From Microbacterium sp. BH-3-3-3 (GTDB lineage: Bacteria > Actinomycetota > Actinomycetes > Actinomycetales > Microbacteriaceae): DNA of 64,000 nucleotides. The notes beneath the pieces are model-generated. The model was not told where the DNA came from. It did not search any database and saw nothing but the letters and a program-made list of their open reading frames with translations. The stretch covers positions 2,480,001 to 2,544,000 of the forward strand of contig NZ_CP017674.1 of NCBI RefSeq assembly GCF_001792815.1, given 5' to 3'. A program made the translations under genes and the position numbers. Positions 42,774 to 50,809 of this stretch are shown piece after piece; the stretch's first letter is position 1; every line of letters begins with the position of its first letter.

Positions 42774-43687
42774 CCGCTCTCAACCAGCCCGCGCTCGCGT
42801 TCGAGCAGGCCGAACTCGCCGTCCCCGCCGACCGGCCTCAGAAGCGCCGCATCCGTCGCGTCGGCATGGAGCGCATCAACTGGTCGACGACGACCATCCT
42901 GGTGCTCTGCTCCCTCACCGTCCTGCTGCCGCTGTACGTCACCGTCTCGATGGCGCTGAAGAGCGGCACGCAGATCGTCGACGGCAACGCGTTCTCGTTC
43001 CCCTCGCCGATCAGCTTCGACGGCTTCGTGCAGGCGTGGACGCTGACGAAGTTCCCCGTGGGCCTCGCGATCTCGCTCCTCGTCACGGCCGGCACGGTGG
43101 TGGCGACCATCGTCCTCGCCGCCTTCGCCTCGTACGCGATCGCCCGCAACTGGGAGCGCAAGCTCTTCCGCTACTCGTTCTTCTACCTGCTCGCGGCGAT
43201 GTTCATCCCGTTCCCGGTCGTCGCCCTGCCGCAGATCCAGCTCACCGGCCGGGTGGGCCTCGACAACCCGTTCGGCGTGATCATCCTCGCCACGATGTTC
43301 CAACTGAGTTTCAGCGTGCTGCTGTTCACCGCGTTCCTGCGTTCCATCCCGCTCGAACTCGAAGAGAGCGCGCGGATCGATGGCGCGACGACCTGGCAGA
43401 CCTTCTGGCAGCTCATCTTCCCGCTGCTGGCTCCCATGAGCGCCACGGTCGGCATCTTCGCCTTCCTCTACGCGTGGAACGACTTCATGATGCCCTCGCT
43501 CATCATCAGCGACCCGACGCTGCAGACCCTTCCGGTGCGGCAGAACCTCTTCCAGACGCAGTTCAGCAACAACTACAACGTCGCCTTCGCGTCCTACCTC
43601 ATGGCCATGGCCCCCGCGATCGTCGCCTATCTCTTCACCCAGCGCTGGGTGATGGCGGGCGTGACCCAGGGCGCCGTCAAGGGCTGA
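42770..43687 (+). CDS. sugar ABC transporter permease (MalG/LacG-type)
   Basis: A 305-residue MalG-type permease. A 35-residue basic cytoplasmic N-terminus precedes TTTILVLCSLTVLLPLYVTVSMALK. The EAA coupling motif is ELEESARIDGATTWQTFWQLIFPLL, followed by FAFLYAWNDFMMPSLIISDPTLQTLPV and a C-terminal ending MAGVTQGAVKG typical of the group. It overlaps the preceding stop by 4 bases. The GH13 gene starts 39 bases later behind a GAAAGGA site. Confidence 0.92.
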   Translation: MTALNQPALAFEQAELAVPADRPQKRRIRRVGMERINWSTTTILVLCSLTVLLPLYVTVSMALKSGTQIVDGNAFSFPSPISFDGFVQAWTLTKFPVGLAISLLVTAGTVVATIVLAAFASYAIARNWERKLFRYSFFYLLAAMFIPFPVVALPQIQLTGRVGLDNPFGVIILATMFQLSFSVLLFTAFLRSIPLELEESARIDGATTWQTFWQLIFPLLAPMSATVGIFAFLYAWNDFMMPSLIISDPTLQTLPVRQNLFQTQFSNNYNVAFASYLMAMAPAIVAYLFTQRWVMAGVTQGAVKG

Positions 43688-43726
43688 CACCCTCCCCCTC
43701 CCCTCCCCTCGAAAGGAACCCTCCCC

Positions 43727-45409
43727 GTGACGACCGCATCCCCCTCCGCCCGTACCCGCGAGCTGTCCGACGCCCCCGACTGGTGGCGTCAGGCGGTGGT
43801 GTACCAGGTGTACCCCCGCAGCTTCGCCGACAGCGACGGCGACGGCCTCGGCGACATCCGCGGCATCACCTCGCGCGTGCCGTACCTCGCCGAGCTGGGG
43901 GTGGATGCCGTCTGGCTGAGCCCCTTCTACCCCTCCGACCTCGCCGATGGCGGGTACGACGTCGCCGACTACCGCGACGTGGACCCGCGACTGGGCACCC
44001 TGGCCGACATGGACGAGCTCATCGGGCAGCTGCACGCCCACGGCATCCGGGTGGTCGTCGACATCGTCCCCAACCACACCTCCGACAAACACGTCTGGTT
44101 CCAGGAGGCGCTGGCGGCGGGCCGGGGCTCGGCGGCGCGCGAGCGCTACGTCTTCCGCGAGGGGTCGGGCGTCGACGGCGCCGAGCCGCCCACCGACTGG
44201 GTGTCGCTCTTCGGCGGGTCGGCGTGGGAGCGGGTCGCCGACGGGCAGTGGTACCTGCACAACTTCGACGTCTCGCAGCCCGACCTGAACTGGGCGAACC
44301 CCGAGGTGCGCGCCGACTTCGTCACGACGCTGCGCTTCTGGAGCGACCGCGGGGTCGACGGGTTCCGCATCGACGTGGCGCACATGCTCACGAAGGACCT
44401 CAGCGAGCCCCTGCGCTCGCGCGCCGAGCTCGAGGCACTGCCGCACGACGGCACCCACCCGATGATCGACCGCGACGACGTGCACGAGGTCTACGCCGAG
44501 TGGCGCGCGGTCTTCAACTCCTACGACCCGCCGCGCACCGCCGTCGCCGAGGCGTGGGTGCACCCCTCGCGCGTGCCGCTGTACGCCAGCGCCGACAGCC
44601 TCGGCCAGGCGTTCAACTTCGACCTTCTCGAGGCCGACTTCGACCCCGCGCAGTTCCGGCGCATCGTCGCCGACAACCTCGCGCTGGCCGCGGAGTCGGG
44701 GTCGTCCACCACGTGGGTGCTGTCGAACCACGACGTCGTCCGCCACGCCACGCGGTACGGACTCCCCGACGCCGAGCGCGCCGCCGACGGGCGTCCGACC
44801 CTCAAGCACGGCAACGAGTGGTTGCTCTCCGGCGGGCAGTCGCCGGCTCTCGACTCGCGCCGCGGGGAGCGCCGCGCCCGCGCCGCCGCAGCCTTCGTGC
44901 TGGGCCTTCCCGGCTCGGCGTACCTGTACCAGGGCGAGGAGCTGGGCTTGCACGAGGTCGCCGAGATCCCCGACGCCGACCGTCAGGATCCGACGTTCTT
45001 CCGCAGCCCCGGCGTCGATCAGGGCCGTGACGGATGCCGCGTGCCCCTGCCCTGGACCGAGCACGGCCCGGCGTTCGGGTTCGGTACGGCGGGCGCGCAC
45101 CTTCCGCAGCCGGAGTGGTTCGGCACGTACGCGGTCGACCTGCAGGACGGCGACCCGGCCTCGACGCTGTCGCTCTACCGCCGCGCGCTCGACCTGCGGC
45201 ACGAGCTGCAGACCGACGAGCAGATGGAGTGGATCGAGACGGGTCGCGACGACGTGGTGGCGTTCGCCCGCCCGAACGGCTGGACGGTCGTGACGAACTT
45301 CGGCACCGAGCCCGCGGCGCTGCCCGCGGGCGAGGTGCTGCTCGCCAGCGTCGCGCTCGACGGCGAAACGCTGCCCGGCGAGACCACGGCCTGGCTCCGC
45401 GGCGCCTGA
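43727..45409 (+). CDS. GH13 alpha-glucosidase (oligo-1,6-/alpha-1,4-glucosidase type)
   Basis: A 560-residue GH13 enzyme with the exo-alpha-glucosidase start WWRQAVVYQVYPRSFADSDGDGLGDIRGI. Conserved region I is VVVDIVPNHTSDKH; the catalytic nucleophile is in DGFRIDVAHML near residue 215, the acid/base in TAVAEAWVHP near 273 and the third Asp in VLSNHDVVRHATRYG near 335. A C-terminal beta domain ends at about residue 555. No signal peptide is present, so it acts in the cytoplasm on sugars brought in by the preceding importer, releasing glucose. Start is a GTG with GAAAGGA upstream; a hairpin terminator follows the stop. Confidence 0.93.
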   Translation: MTTASPSARTRELSDAPDWWRQAVVYQVYPRSFADSDGDGLGDIRGITSRVPYLAELGVDAVWLSPFYPSDLADGGYDVADYRDVDPRLGTLADMDELIGQLHAHGIRVVVDIVPNHTSDKHVWFQEALAAGRGSAARERYVFREGSGVDGAEPPTDWVSLFGGSAWERVADGQWYLHNFDVSQPDLNWANPEVRADFVTTLRFWSDRGVDGFRIDVAHMLTKDLSEPLRSRAELEALPHDGTHPMIDRDDVHEVYAEWRAVFNSYDPPRTAVAEAWVHPSRVPLYASADSLGQAFNFDLLEADFDPAQFRRIVADNLALAAESGSSTTWVLSNHDVVRHATRYGLPDAERAADGRPTLKHGNEWLLSGGQSPALDSRRGERRARAAAAFVLGLPGSAYLYQGEELGLHEVAEIPDADRQDPTFFRSPGVDQGRDGCRVPLPWTEHGPAFGFGTAGAHLPQPEWFGTYAVDLQDGDPASTLSLYRRALDLRHELQTDEQMEWIETGRDDVVAFARPNGWTVVTNFGTEPAALPAGEVLLASVALDGETLPGETTAWLRGA

Positions 45410-45417
45410 CCCGCCCC

Positions 45418-45447
45418 GAAAGCCCCGGCGTCCGCGCCGGGGCTTTC
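45418..45447 (+). terminator. terminator of the alpha-glucan operon
   Basis: GAAAGCCCCGGCG (45418-45430), loop TCCG and CGCCGGGGCTTTC (45435-45447) form a perfect 13-bp stem 8 bases after the glucosidase stop. The arms end in A and T runs, as in a classic intrinsic terminator. Confidence 0.88.
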
Positions 45448-45477
45448 CCGCGCCCTCCGCCCCGCGCCACGGATACC

Positions 45478-45541
45478 CGTTGAGTGTCCAGAACACGCCG
45501 TCATGCGCCGCACGAGGGCGGCGTGTCCCGGACACTCAACG
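45478..45541. repeat. 64-bp palindromic repeat, copy 1
   Basis: Outer 12-bp arms CGTTGAGTGTCC (45478-45489) and GGACACTCAACG (45530-45541), inner arms ACACGCCG (45493-45500) and CGGCGTGT (45519-45526). A near-identical element lies about 100 bases downstream. The 309-bp gap 45410-45718 between convergent genes holds only the terminator and these two elements. Confidence 0.75.
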
Positions 45542-45639
45542 GCTCAGCGCACGCTCACGTCCCGCGTCGGCCACACGCCCTCCGCCCCGCGACGGCCGCA
45601 CGCCCGTCGTCCGCCCGCCCCCCGCGTCGACGAAACACC

Positions 45640-45703
45640 CGTCGAGTGTCCATAACACGCCGTAGCGCGCCGCGCGAGGGCGGCGTGTCCCGGACACTCA
45701 ACG
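45640..45703. repeat. 64-bp palindromic repeat, copy 2
   Basis: Arms GTCGAGTGTCC (45641-45651) and GGACACTCAAC (45692-45702), with one mismatch between them, plus the same inner ACACGCCG...CGGCGTGT pair. It shares its length, arms and core with copy 1. The 98 bases between the copies (45542-45639) are GC-rich and non-coding. Confidence 0.75.
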
Positions 45704-45718
45704 CCGTCACGCCCCGGC

Positions 45719-46531
45719 TCAGCGCACGCGCACCCAGCCGTCGCCGCGGCGCTCGATGGCCCCGGCGGCGGCGAAGGCGTCGAGCCATCCCCCCATCGGC
45801 CACGCTCCCCACCGCTCGAAGAACGTGCCCCCGTTGCGCAGGATGTCGTCGAGGTGCTGCCACGGGGGAGAAGAGACCGGATGCCACTGGTGGTACGCGT
45901 CCGCCCCGCCGACCCACTGCATCTCGACGCCCGCAGCGCGAGCCGACCAGGCGAGGTCGGTGTCTTCGGCCCCGTACCCCTCGTACCCGGGGTGGAAGCC
46001 GCCGATGCGGTCCCACGTCGCCGGGGTCACGGCGAACGACAGCGACCAGAACAGGTCGTACTCCCGGTCGGTGGCCCGCCGCGTCTCGCCGGGTCCGAGC
46101 GCCGGGCGGGCGCGGTGCGGGCGGGTGAGAAAGGGCAGGTCGTCGAGGTTCTCCGGCCGTTGCACGCTCGACAGGTAGGTCACCGCTCCGCAGAGCACCG
46201 CGTCGGGGTGCGCGCGGGTGGCGGCGCGGTAGGCGGGCAGCAGGTCGGGCCCGGGCAGGCAGTCCACGTCGAGGAACACCAGCAGTTCGGCGCCGGCGGC
46301 GATCGCCGCGTCCGCCGCGCGGTTCCGCCCCTCGCCCACCCGCAGTCCGTGCGGCCCCGGGGGCACGAGCACGGTGAGCGTCCCCGCCTCCGCGACACCG
46401 TCCGGCGGCGTCTCGTCCAGCCACGCCTCGACGCGCACGATGTCGTCGGCGAGTTCGGCGATCACGCGGCGCTGGCGCTCGAGGTGTTCGCGCCGCGCCG
46501 CTGAGGCGACCGTGATGAGCGCCGTCCTCAC
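45719..46531 (-). CDS. glycosyltransferase family 2-like protein
   Basis: A 270-residue GT-A-fold glycosyltransferase, close to the galactosyltransferase-type members with an N-terminal and a C-terminal half. The metal-binding motif is VFLDVDCLPGPDLL (DxD) and the acceptor/base region is YEGYGAEDTDLAWSARAAGVEMQWV. It starts with GTG overlapping the upstream stop by 4 bases and is the last gene of a four-gene minus-strand operon. No membrane segment is visible, so it is a cytoplasmic or peripheral enzyme using a nucleotide sugar. The substrate is not evident. Confidence 0.86.
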   Translation of the reverse strand: MRTALITVASAARREHLERQRRVIAELADDIVRVEAWLDETPPDGVAEAGTLTVLVPPGPHGLRVGEGRNRAADAAIAAGAELLVFLDVDCLPGPDLLPAYRAATRAHPDAVLCGAVTYLSSVQRPENLDDLPFLTRPHRARPALGPGETRRATDREYDLFWSLSFAVTPATWDRIGGFHPGYEGYGAEDTDLAWSARAAGVEMQWVGGADAYHQWHPVSSPPWQHLDDILRNGGTFFERWGAWPMGGWLDAFAAAGAIERRGDGWVRVR

Positions 46532-47532
46532 GGCCGCACCGCCTCGAGGGCGGCGGCCATGCGGTGGGCCGCGCCCGCGACCTGCCAGCGCGACCAGTCC
46601 GGTTCGGTCGAAGCGGCCCGCTCGACCAGATCGACCAGGTCGGAGGCCGAAACGGTGTCGTCCGCCCGCTGCGCGAGGCCCCAGCGGGCGAGGGCGTCGG
46701 CGGTCGCACGCTGCTCGTCGAAGGGGCGGTCCTGCGCGATGACGACGGCGCGGGCTCCGGATGCCGCGAGGTCGGCGACGCTGTTCTGGCCCGCGGCGCT
46801 CACGACCACCGTGCTGCCGGCCAGCAACGGCCAGGGGTCGTCGACGCGGGAGGCCTCGTCGTGCCCGATCGCGGTGACCCGCCAGCCGCGGGCGGAAAGA
46901 CGTGCGGTGGCCTCGTCGCGGACCTCCGGCTCGAGCACACGGCCGAGCAGCAGCACTGACCGCTCGGTCGCGGACTCGGGCGGGGTGCGTCCGTCGTAGC
47001 GTGAGATGCCCCCGGTCCACACCACGCGGTCGCCGTGCTCGGCGAGGGCGGGGGTGGGCACCGCGCCGTGCGCCCAGGGGGCCACGATGCGATCGGCCAG
47101 GGCGTAGGCGAGGGCGTGGGGCGCGTCGGTGCGCGCGCCGGGTTGGGTCACCGCGACGGTGCGGAGCCCCAGAAGTCGCGCGAGGGCCACGACCTCCGCG
47201 CTGACGTCGACGACGAAGACGTCGAGATCGAGGTCGACCGCCGCGGAGGCGATCATGGCCAGTCGTGCGCGGTGTCCCGGGTGCCCGTGGGGTGCCCAGT
47301 GCAGCTTCCCCCGGGCGGTCGGTTCCGCCTCGCGCGGGTCGAGCACCGTGCCGTCGGCGGCCTCGACCACATCGGCGTCCGGCGGGAGCACGACCCACTG
47401 GGTCTCGGGGGCGAGTCCGGCGGGACGGGCGAGCGACGAGAACGCCACGACGGGGGTGCGCAGGTGCGGGTGCACGGCGAGGAAACGCGCGACGTGGCCG
47501 AAGCCGTGGTGGTGGACGTACCAGCCGATCAC
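46528..47532 (-). CDS. GT-B glycosyltransferase (MurG/UGT-like)
   Basis: A 334-residue protein with the GT-B-like start IGWYVHHHGFGHVARFLAVHP, a glycine/histidine-rich loop resembling MurG and UDP-glycosyltransferases, and a C-terminal nucleotide-sugar region GSTVVVSAAGQNSVADLAASGARAVVI followed by AQDRPFDEQRATADAL. It overlaps the upstream gene by 4 bases. Its donor and acceptor are unknown; the family also includes proteins annotated as putative glycosyltransferases of secondary metabolism and cell-wall assembly. The start is a GTG at 47532; there is no clear Shine-Dalgarno, so coupling to the upstream gene probably matters. Confidence 0.78.
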   Translation of the reverse strand: MIGWYVHHHGFGHVARFLAVHPHLRTPVVAFSSLARPAGLAPETQWVVLPPDADVVEAADGTVLDPREAEPTARGKLHWAPHGHPGHRARLAMIASAAVDLDLDVFVVDVSAEVVALARLLGLRTVAVTQPGARTDAPHALAYALADRIVAPWAHGAVPTPALAEHGDRVVWTGGISRYDGRTPPESATERSVLLLGRVLEPEVRDEATARLSARGWRVTAIGHDEASRVDDPWPLLAGSTVVVSAAGQNSVADLAASGARAVVIAQDRPFDEQRATADALARWGLAQRADDTVSASDLVDLVERAASTEPDWSRWQVAGAAHRMAAALEAVRP

Positions 47533-48665
47533 CGCGACACCGCCGGCACGCGTCGCGCGGCGACGGGCTGAGCGGTGTGGGTGAGCACCCGCTCCACTTC
47601 GCGGTAGCGCTCCGTGAGCGAGTGCTGTCGCACGGCCGCCCGGCGGGTCCAGACGCGGGTGAGGGGTTCGCGCGCGCCCTGCGCGGCGAGCTCGGCCGCG
47701 GCCTTGCCCAACGCGACGACGTCGCCGGGCATGACCGTCGCCGATCCGGGCATGCCCGCGAGCACCTCGGAGACCCCGCCGATGTCGAAGGCCGCGACGG
47801 GGGTGCCGGTGGCGAGCGCTTCGGCGATGACGAGGCCGAAGGGCTCCTCCCACATGGGCGTGACCAGGGCGACGGCCGACGATCCGACGAGGCGGCAGAG
47901 GTCGGGCTGATGCAGCGGGCCCACGTAGCGCGCGTGCACGCCGAGCCGGGGCACGACTTCCTGCTCGAAGTAGTCGACGTCCCCGATCCGGCCGGCGAGC
48001 ACGATGTGGGCGTTCGCCGAGCGGGCGGCCTCGATGGCCAGGTGCGGTGCCTTCTCGGGCACGACGCGCCCCGACCAGACCCACGACGGTCCGCCGGCGC
48101 CGCGCGTCCACTGGTCGGTGTCGATGCCGTTGGGGAAGACGAAGGCGTCGACCCCCTCGACCGACCACGCGCGCGCGGTCGCCTGGCTCACGGCGATGAA
48201 ACGGTGCGGGCTGTCGCGCACGTCGGCCGCGGCCTCCAGCATGTGTTCCAGGGGCGGCGTGTGCAGGGTCGTGACGACCGGGATCTCCGCCTCTCGACTC
48301 CACCGGATGGGCGCGGGATGCAGGCTGTGATTGTCCACGACGTCGTACAGGTGGCGGTCGGCGATGAGGCGGTCGCGGGCCGCATCGAAGGCGGTGTCGA
48401 CGGCCGCCGCGTACCCGGCCGGGTACTCGGTGTCGGATGCCGCCTCCGGCCGCGTCCAGGCGGGAGCGGGCAGCGAGAACTCCGGCGTGTCACCGAGGAA
48501 GTCCGAGCCCTCGGCGGCGCACAGGGTCACCTCGTGCCCGCGCGCGCGCAGCCAGCGCACGCGGTCCCAGACGCACGCCTCCAGTCCGCCGGCGTGCGGC
48601 TGACGCAGGGGGTAGCGCGACGGGGCGACGACGAGCACCCGCAGTGACCGTGCGCCGCGGATCAT
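47529..48665 (-). CDS. glycosyltransferase family 4 (group 1)
   Basis: A 378-residue GT4 enzyme. N-terminal domain: VLVVAPSRYPLRQPHAGGLEACVWDRVRWLRARGHEVTL. Linker and C-terminal domain: FVFPNGIDTDQW, WVWSGRVVPEKAPHLAIEAA and the EX7E-type donor-binding motif MWEEPFGLVIAEALATGTPVAAF. This is the standard layout of retaining GT-B glycosyltransferases that build surface polysaccharides or glycolipids. Its ATG overlaps the stop of the upstream gene (ATGA). It belongs to the four-gene operon that runs leftwards from about 49,753. Confidence 0.92.
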   Translation of the reverse strand: MIRGARSLRVLVVAPSRYPLRQPHAGGLEACVWDRVRWLRARGHEVTLCAAEGSDFLGDTPEFSLPAPAWTRPEAASDTEYPAGYAAAVDTAFDAARDRLIADRHLYDVVDNHSLHPAPIRWSREAEIPVVTTLHTPPLEHMLEAAADVRDSPHRFIAVSQATARAWSVEGVDAFVFPNGIDTDQWTRGAGGPSWVWSGRVVPEKAPHLAIEAARSANAHIVLAGRIGDVDYFEQEVVPRLGVHARYVGPLHQPDLCRLVGSSAVALVTPMWEEPFGLVIAEALATGTPVAAFDIGGVSEVLAGMPGSATVMPGDVVALGKAAAELAAQGAREPLTRVWTRRAAVRQHSLTERYREVERVLTHTAQPVAARRVPAVSR

Positions 48666-49753
48666 GCGGCCACCTCCGTGTCGAGTGCGCGGCGGTACAC
48701 GGCGACGTGCGCGGCACGCACCTCGCTCCGTTCCGCGAGACGTTCGGCCCGTCGCCGGTCCACCTCGGCCGCGCGCGACGTCGATCCCGGCGTCGACCAG
48801 GCCGGAGCCGTGGCCTCCACCATCGCGCGTGCGAGCGAGAGCGGGTCGCCGACGTCGAAGGCGTGGAAGTCGCCGGGATGCTGGGCGGCGATGTGGCCGA
48901 TGCGGGTGCCGACGACCGGAACGGCGAGGTCGTAGCAGAGCTCCGCCCAGCCCGACTGGGTGCCGTGTCGATACGGCAGTACGCACGCGTCGAGGTCGGC
49001 AAGCCACTCGGCGAGGGCGTCGTCGTCGAGACGGGCTCCGCGCTCGACGCTGACACCGTCGGCATCACGGACGAGGAGGTCGATGGATGCCGCCGCCTCG
49101 GCGTCGCGCACCCGCTCGTTCATCCGCACGACGGCTTCGATCCGCGCGCCCTCCGCGCGCAGGGCGGCGACGGCGCGGACGAGGGTCGCGGTGGTCCCCA
49201 CCCCATCGATGTTGGGGCGGAGGTCGCGCAGGTGCACGCCGATGCGGGCGACGTCGTGGACGTGACCGGTGGGGCGTGGTGCGTCGCCGAGCAGCGTGGG
49301 GTGGGCGATCACCGTCGTCGGTCGGTGGACGATCCCGCGCACCTCGGCGTCGGCCGTGTCGGTGAGGGTGACGAGGGCGTCGGCGCCCGCGGCGAGGACG
49401 GCGAGCGACGCCCGGTGCGCGTCCTGCTCGCTCAGCTGCGGGTTCTCGAGGTCGTGCACCGTGTAGACGAGGGGTCGCCCGATCCGACGGAGCGTCTCGA
49501 CCGTCGCGCGCAGTTCGTCCGGGCTGTACGACTCGATGCCGAAGTGCACGTGCACCAGGTCGAAGTCGTCGGCGTGCGCTTCGAGCCACGAGGGCAGCAG
49601 CACCTGCGGCGGCCACCATTGGCCGGCGGGGGCTCCCGGCGGCGGCGGGTCCGACAGCAGCGTCACGTGGTCGCGGTCGGTGATGGCGGCGACATAGGGG
49701 TGGGCCGAGGGGACGGCCGCGACCCGGACCGGGGGGACGGTGGTGACGACGAT
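48662..49753 (-). CDS. glycosyltransferase (GT4-like), probable AUC start
   Basis: A 363-residue GT-B-type protein. N-terminal part: VVTTVPPVRVAAVPSAHPYVAAITDRDHV, DLVHVHFGIESYSPDELRATVETL and YTVHDLENPQLSEQD; C-terminal part: CVLPYRHGTQSGWAELCYDLAVPVVGTRIG. The best ribosome-binding site, AGGAG at 49762-49766, lies 8 bases before an ATC at 49753, exactly where homologues of this type would start. No ATG or TTG lies near; a GTG at about 49,813 would add 20 residues rich in Arg and lacks a good site. If AUC is used, initiation may be weak or regulated. It is the first gene of the leftward operon. Confidence 0.82.
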   Translation of the reverse strand: MVVTTVPPVRVAAVPSAHPYVAAITDRDHVTLLSDPPPPGAPAGQWWPPQVLLPSWLEAHADDFDLVHVHFGIESYSPDELRATVETLRRIGRPLVYTVHDLENPQLSEQDAHRASLAVLAAGADALVTLTDTADAEVRGIVHRPTTVIAHPTLLGDAPRPTGHVHDVARIGVHLRDLRPNIDGVGTTATLVRAVAALRAEGARIEAVVRMNERVRDAEAAASIDLLVRDADGVSVERGARLDDDALAEWLADLDACVLPYRHGTQSGWAELCYDLAVPVVGTRIGHIAAQHPGDFHAFDVGDPLSLARAMVEATAPAWSTPGSTSRAAEVDRRRAERLAERSEVRAAHVAVYRRALDTEVAA

Positions 49754-49830
49754 CTCGTGTTCTCCTCGTGCTTGCGTGCGTGACGGTGCGCGTACCGCAT
49801 CGCCAGGCACATCGCAATGCAACGGGGCGG

Positions 49831-49861
49831 TTGGGACGACGATGACACCGACGGATACCTT
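49831..49861 (+). promoter_or_regulatory. probable leaderless promoter of the WcbI-like gene
   Basis: TTGGGA (49831-49836) and TACCTT (49856-49861) lie before the ATG at 49868, with 6 bases between the -10 box and the ATG. The spacer is 19 bases, longer than ideal. No ribosome-binding site is seen. Confidence 0.4.
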
Positions 49862-49867
49862 CACATC

Positions 49868-50809
49868 ATGGGTGGTGAGAGGGCGCGACTGCGAAGCCTT
49901 GCGGACCACGGCGACGCGGTGATAGCGCGCCGTCGCCACTACGCCGAGTTCTACGGCGAGAAGGCCCCGGCCGACGGTTTCGGCCTGGTGGTGGGCAATT
50001 GCCAGGCGGAGTCACTGCGGCTGGTGATCTCGTCCGAGGTTCTTCCCGCCGTGCGCGTCCCCGCGGTGCACGAGCTCACCGCCGACGATGCCCGGCGCCT
50101 GCACGTCCTCCTCGCCGATGCCGCGTTCCTGGTCGCGCAGCCGATCCGCGACGACTACCGCGGCCTTCCGCTGGGTACCGCCCAGTTGCGCGCCGCTCTT
50201 CCCGCCGCAGCCCGCACCGTCACGGTCCCGGCCGTGCGCTTCGCCGGACTGCACCCGTTCCAGGCTGTTCTGCGCCTCCCCGACTTCCCCGAGGATCCGC
50301 CGCTCGTCGCGTACCACGACGTCCGGATCGTCGCCGAGGCCTTGGGTACTCCGGTCGCGTCGAGCGTGCCGGCCGCCACGGTCCGCGCGATCGCCGACGC
50401 CTCGATCGCGGAACTGCGGCGCCGCGAGGCCCGGGGGCTCGACGTCGCGGCATCCGATCTCTTCGCTCCGGTGGTCGACGACCTCGCCCGCACGGTGAAT
50501 CATCCCGGGAACGCGCTCTTCCTCCCCCTGGGGGAGCGCATCGTCGCCGCACTCGGGGCGCCCGGCCGGGTGGTCGACCCGGGCCGCTCGATCCTCGCCG
50601 CCGTCCGTGCGCCGCTCGAGAGCTGGGTCGTCGACGCGTGGGATCTCGACACCGCCCCGCGGCCCGATTGGATCGTCGACGGCGAGACGGTGCCGGCCGC
50701 CCTCGTGCGCGAGGCGCATCTCGCGTACTACGCCGAGCGCCCCGCGCTGCTCGCCGCCGTCGCGGAACGTCTGGCTCCGCTGCTGCGCACGTGGGCGGAG
50801 GCTGCATGA
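49868..50809 (+). CDS. WcbI-like polysaccharide biosynthesis protein (putative acetyltransferase)
   Basis: A 313-residue protein resembling WcbI, a capsule biosynthesis protein described as a CoA-binding, serine-dependent acetyltransferase-like enzyme. The N-terminal region FGLVVGNCQAESLRLVI contains the GNCQ motif typical of this family; the mid region has FLVAQPIRDDYRGLPLGTAQL and the C-terminal part HPGNALFLPLGERIVAALG. It is divergent from the glycosyltransferase operon and leads the rightward group of three. The start at 49868 removes an out-of-place Asp/Gly-rich extension from 49817. A role in modifying the sugar chain, by acetylation or similar, is inferred. Confidence 0.75.
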   Translation: MGGERARLRSLADHGDAVIARRRHYAEFYGEKAPADGFGLVVGNCQAESLRLVISSEVLPAVRVPAVHELTADDARRLHVLLADAAFLVAQPIRDDYRGLPLGTAQLRAALPAAARTVTVPAVRFAGLHPFQAVLRLPDFPEDPPLVAYHDVRIVAEALGTPVASSVPAATVRAIADASIAELRRREARGLDVAASDLFAPVVDDLARTVNHPGNALFLPLGERIVAALGAPGRVVDPGRSILAAVRAPLESWVVDAWDLDTAPRPDWIVDGETVPAALVREAHLAYYAERPALLAAVAERLAPLLRTWAEAA

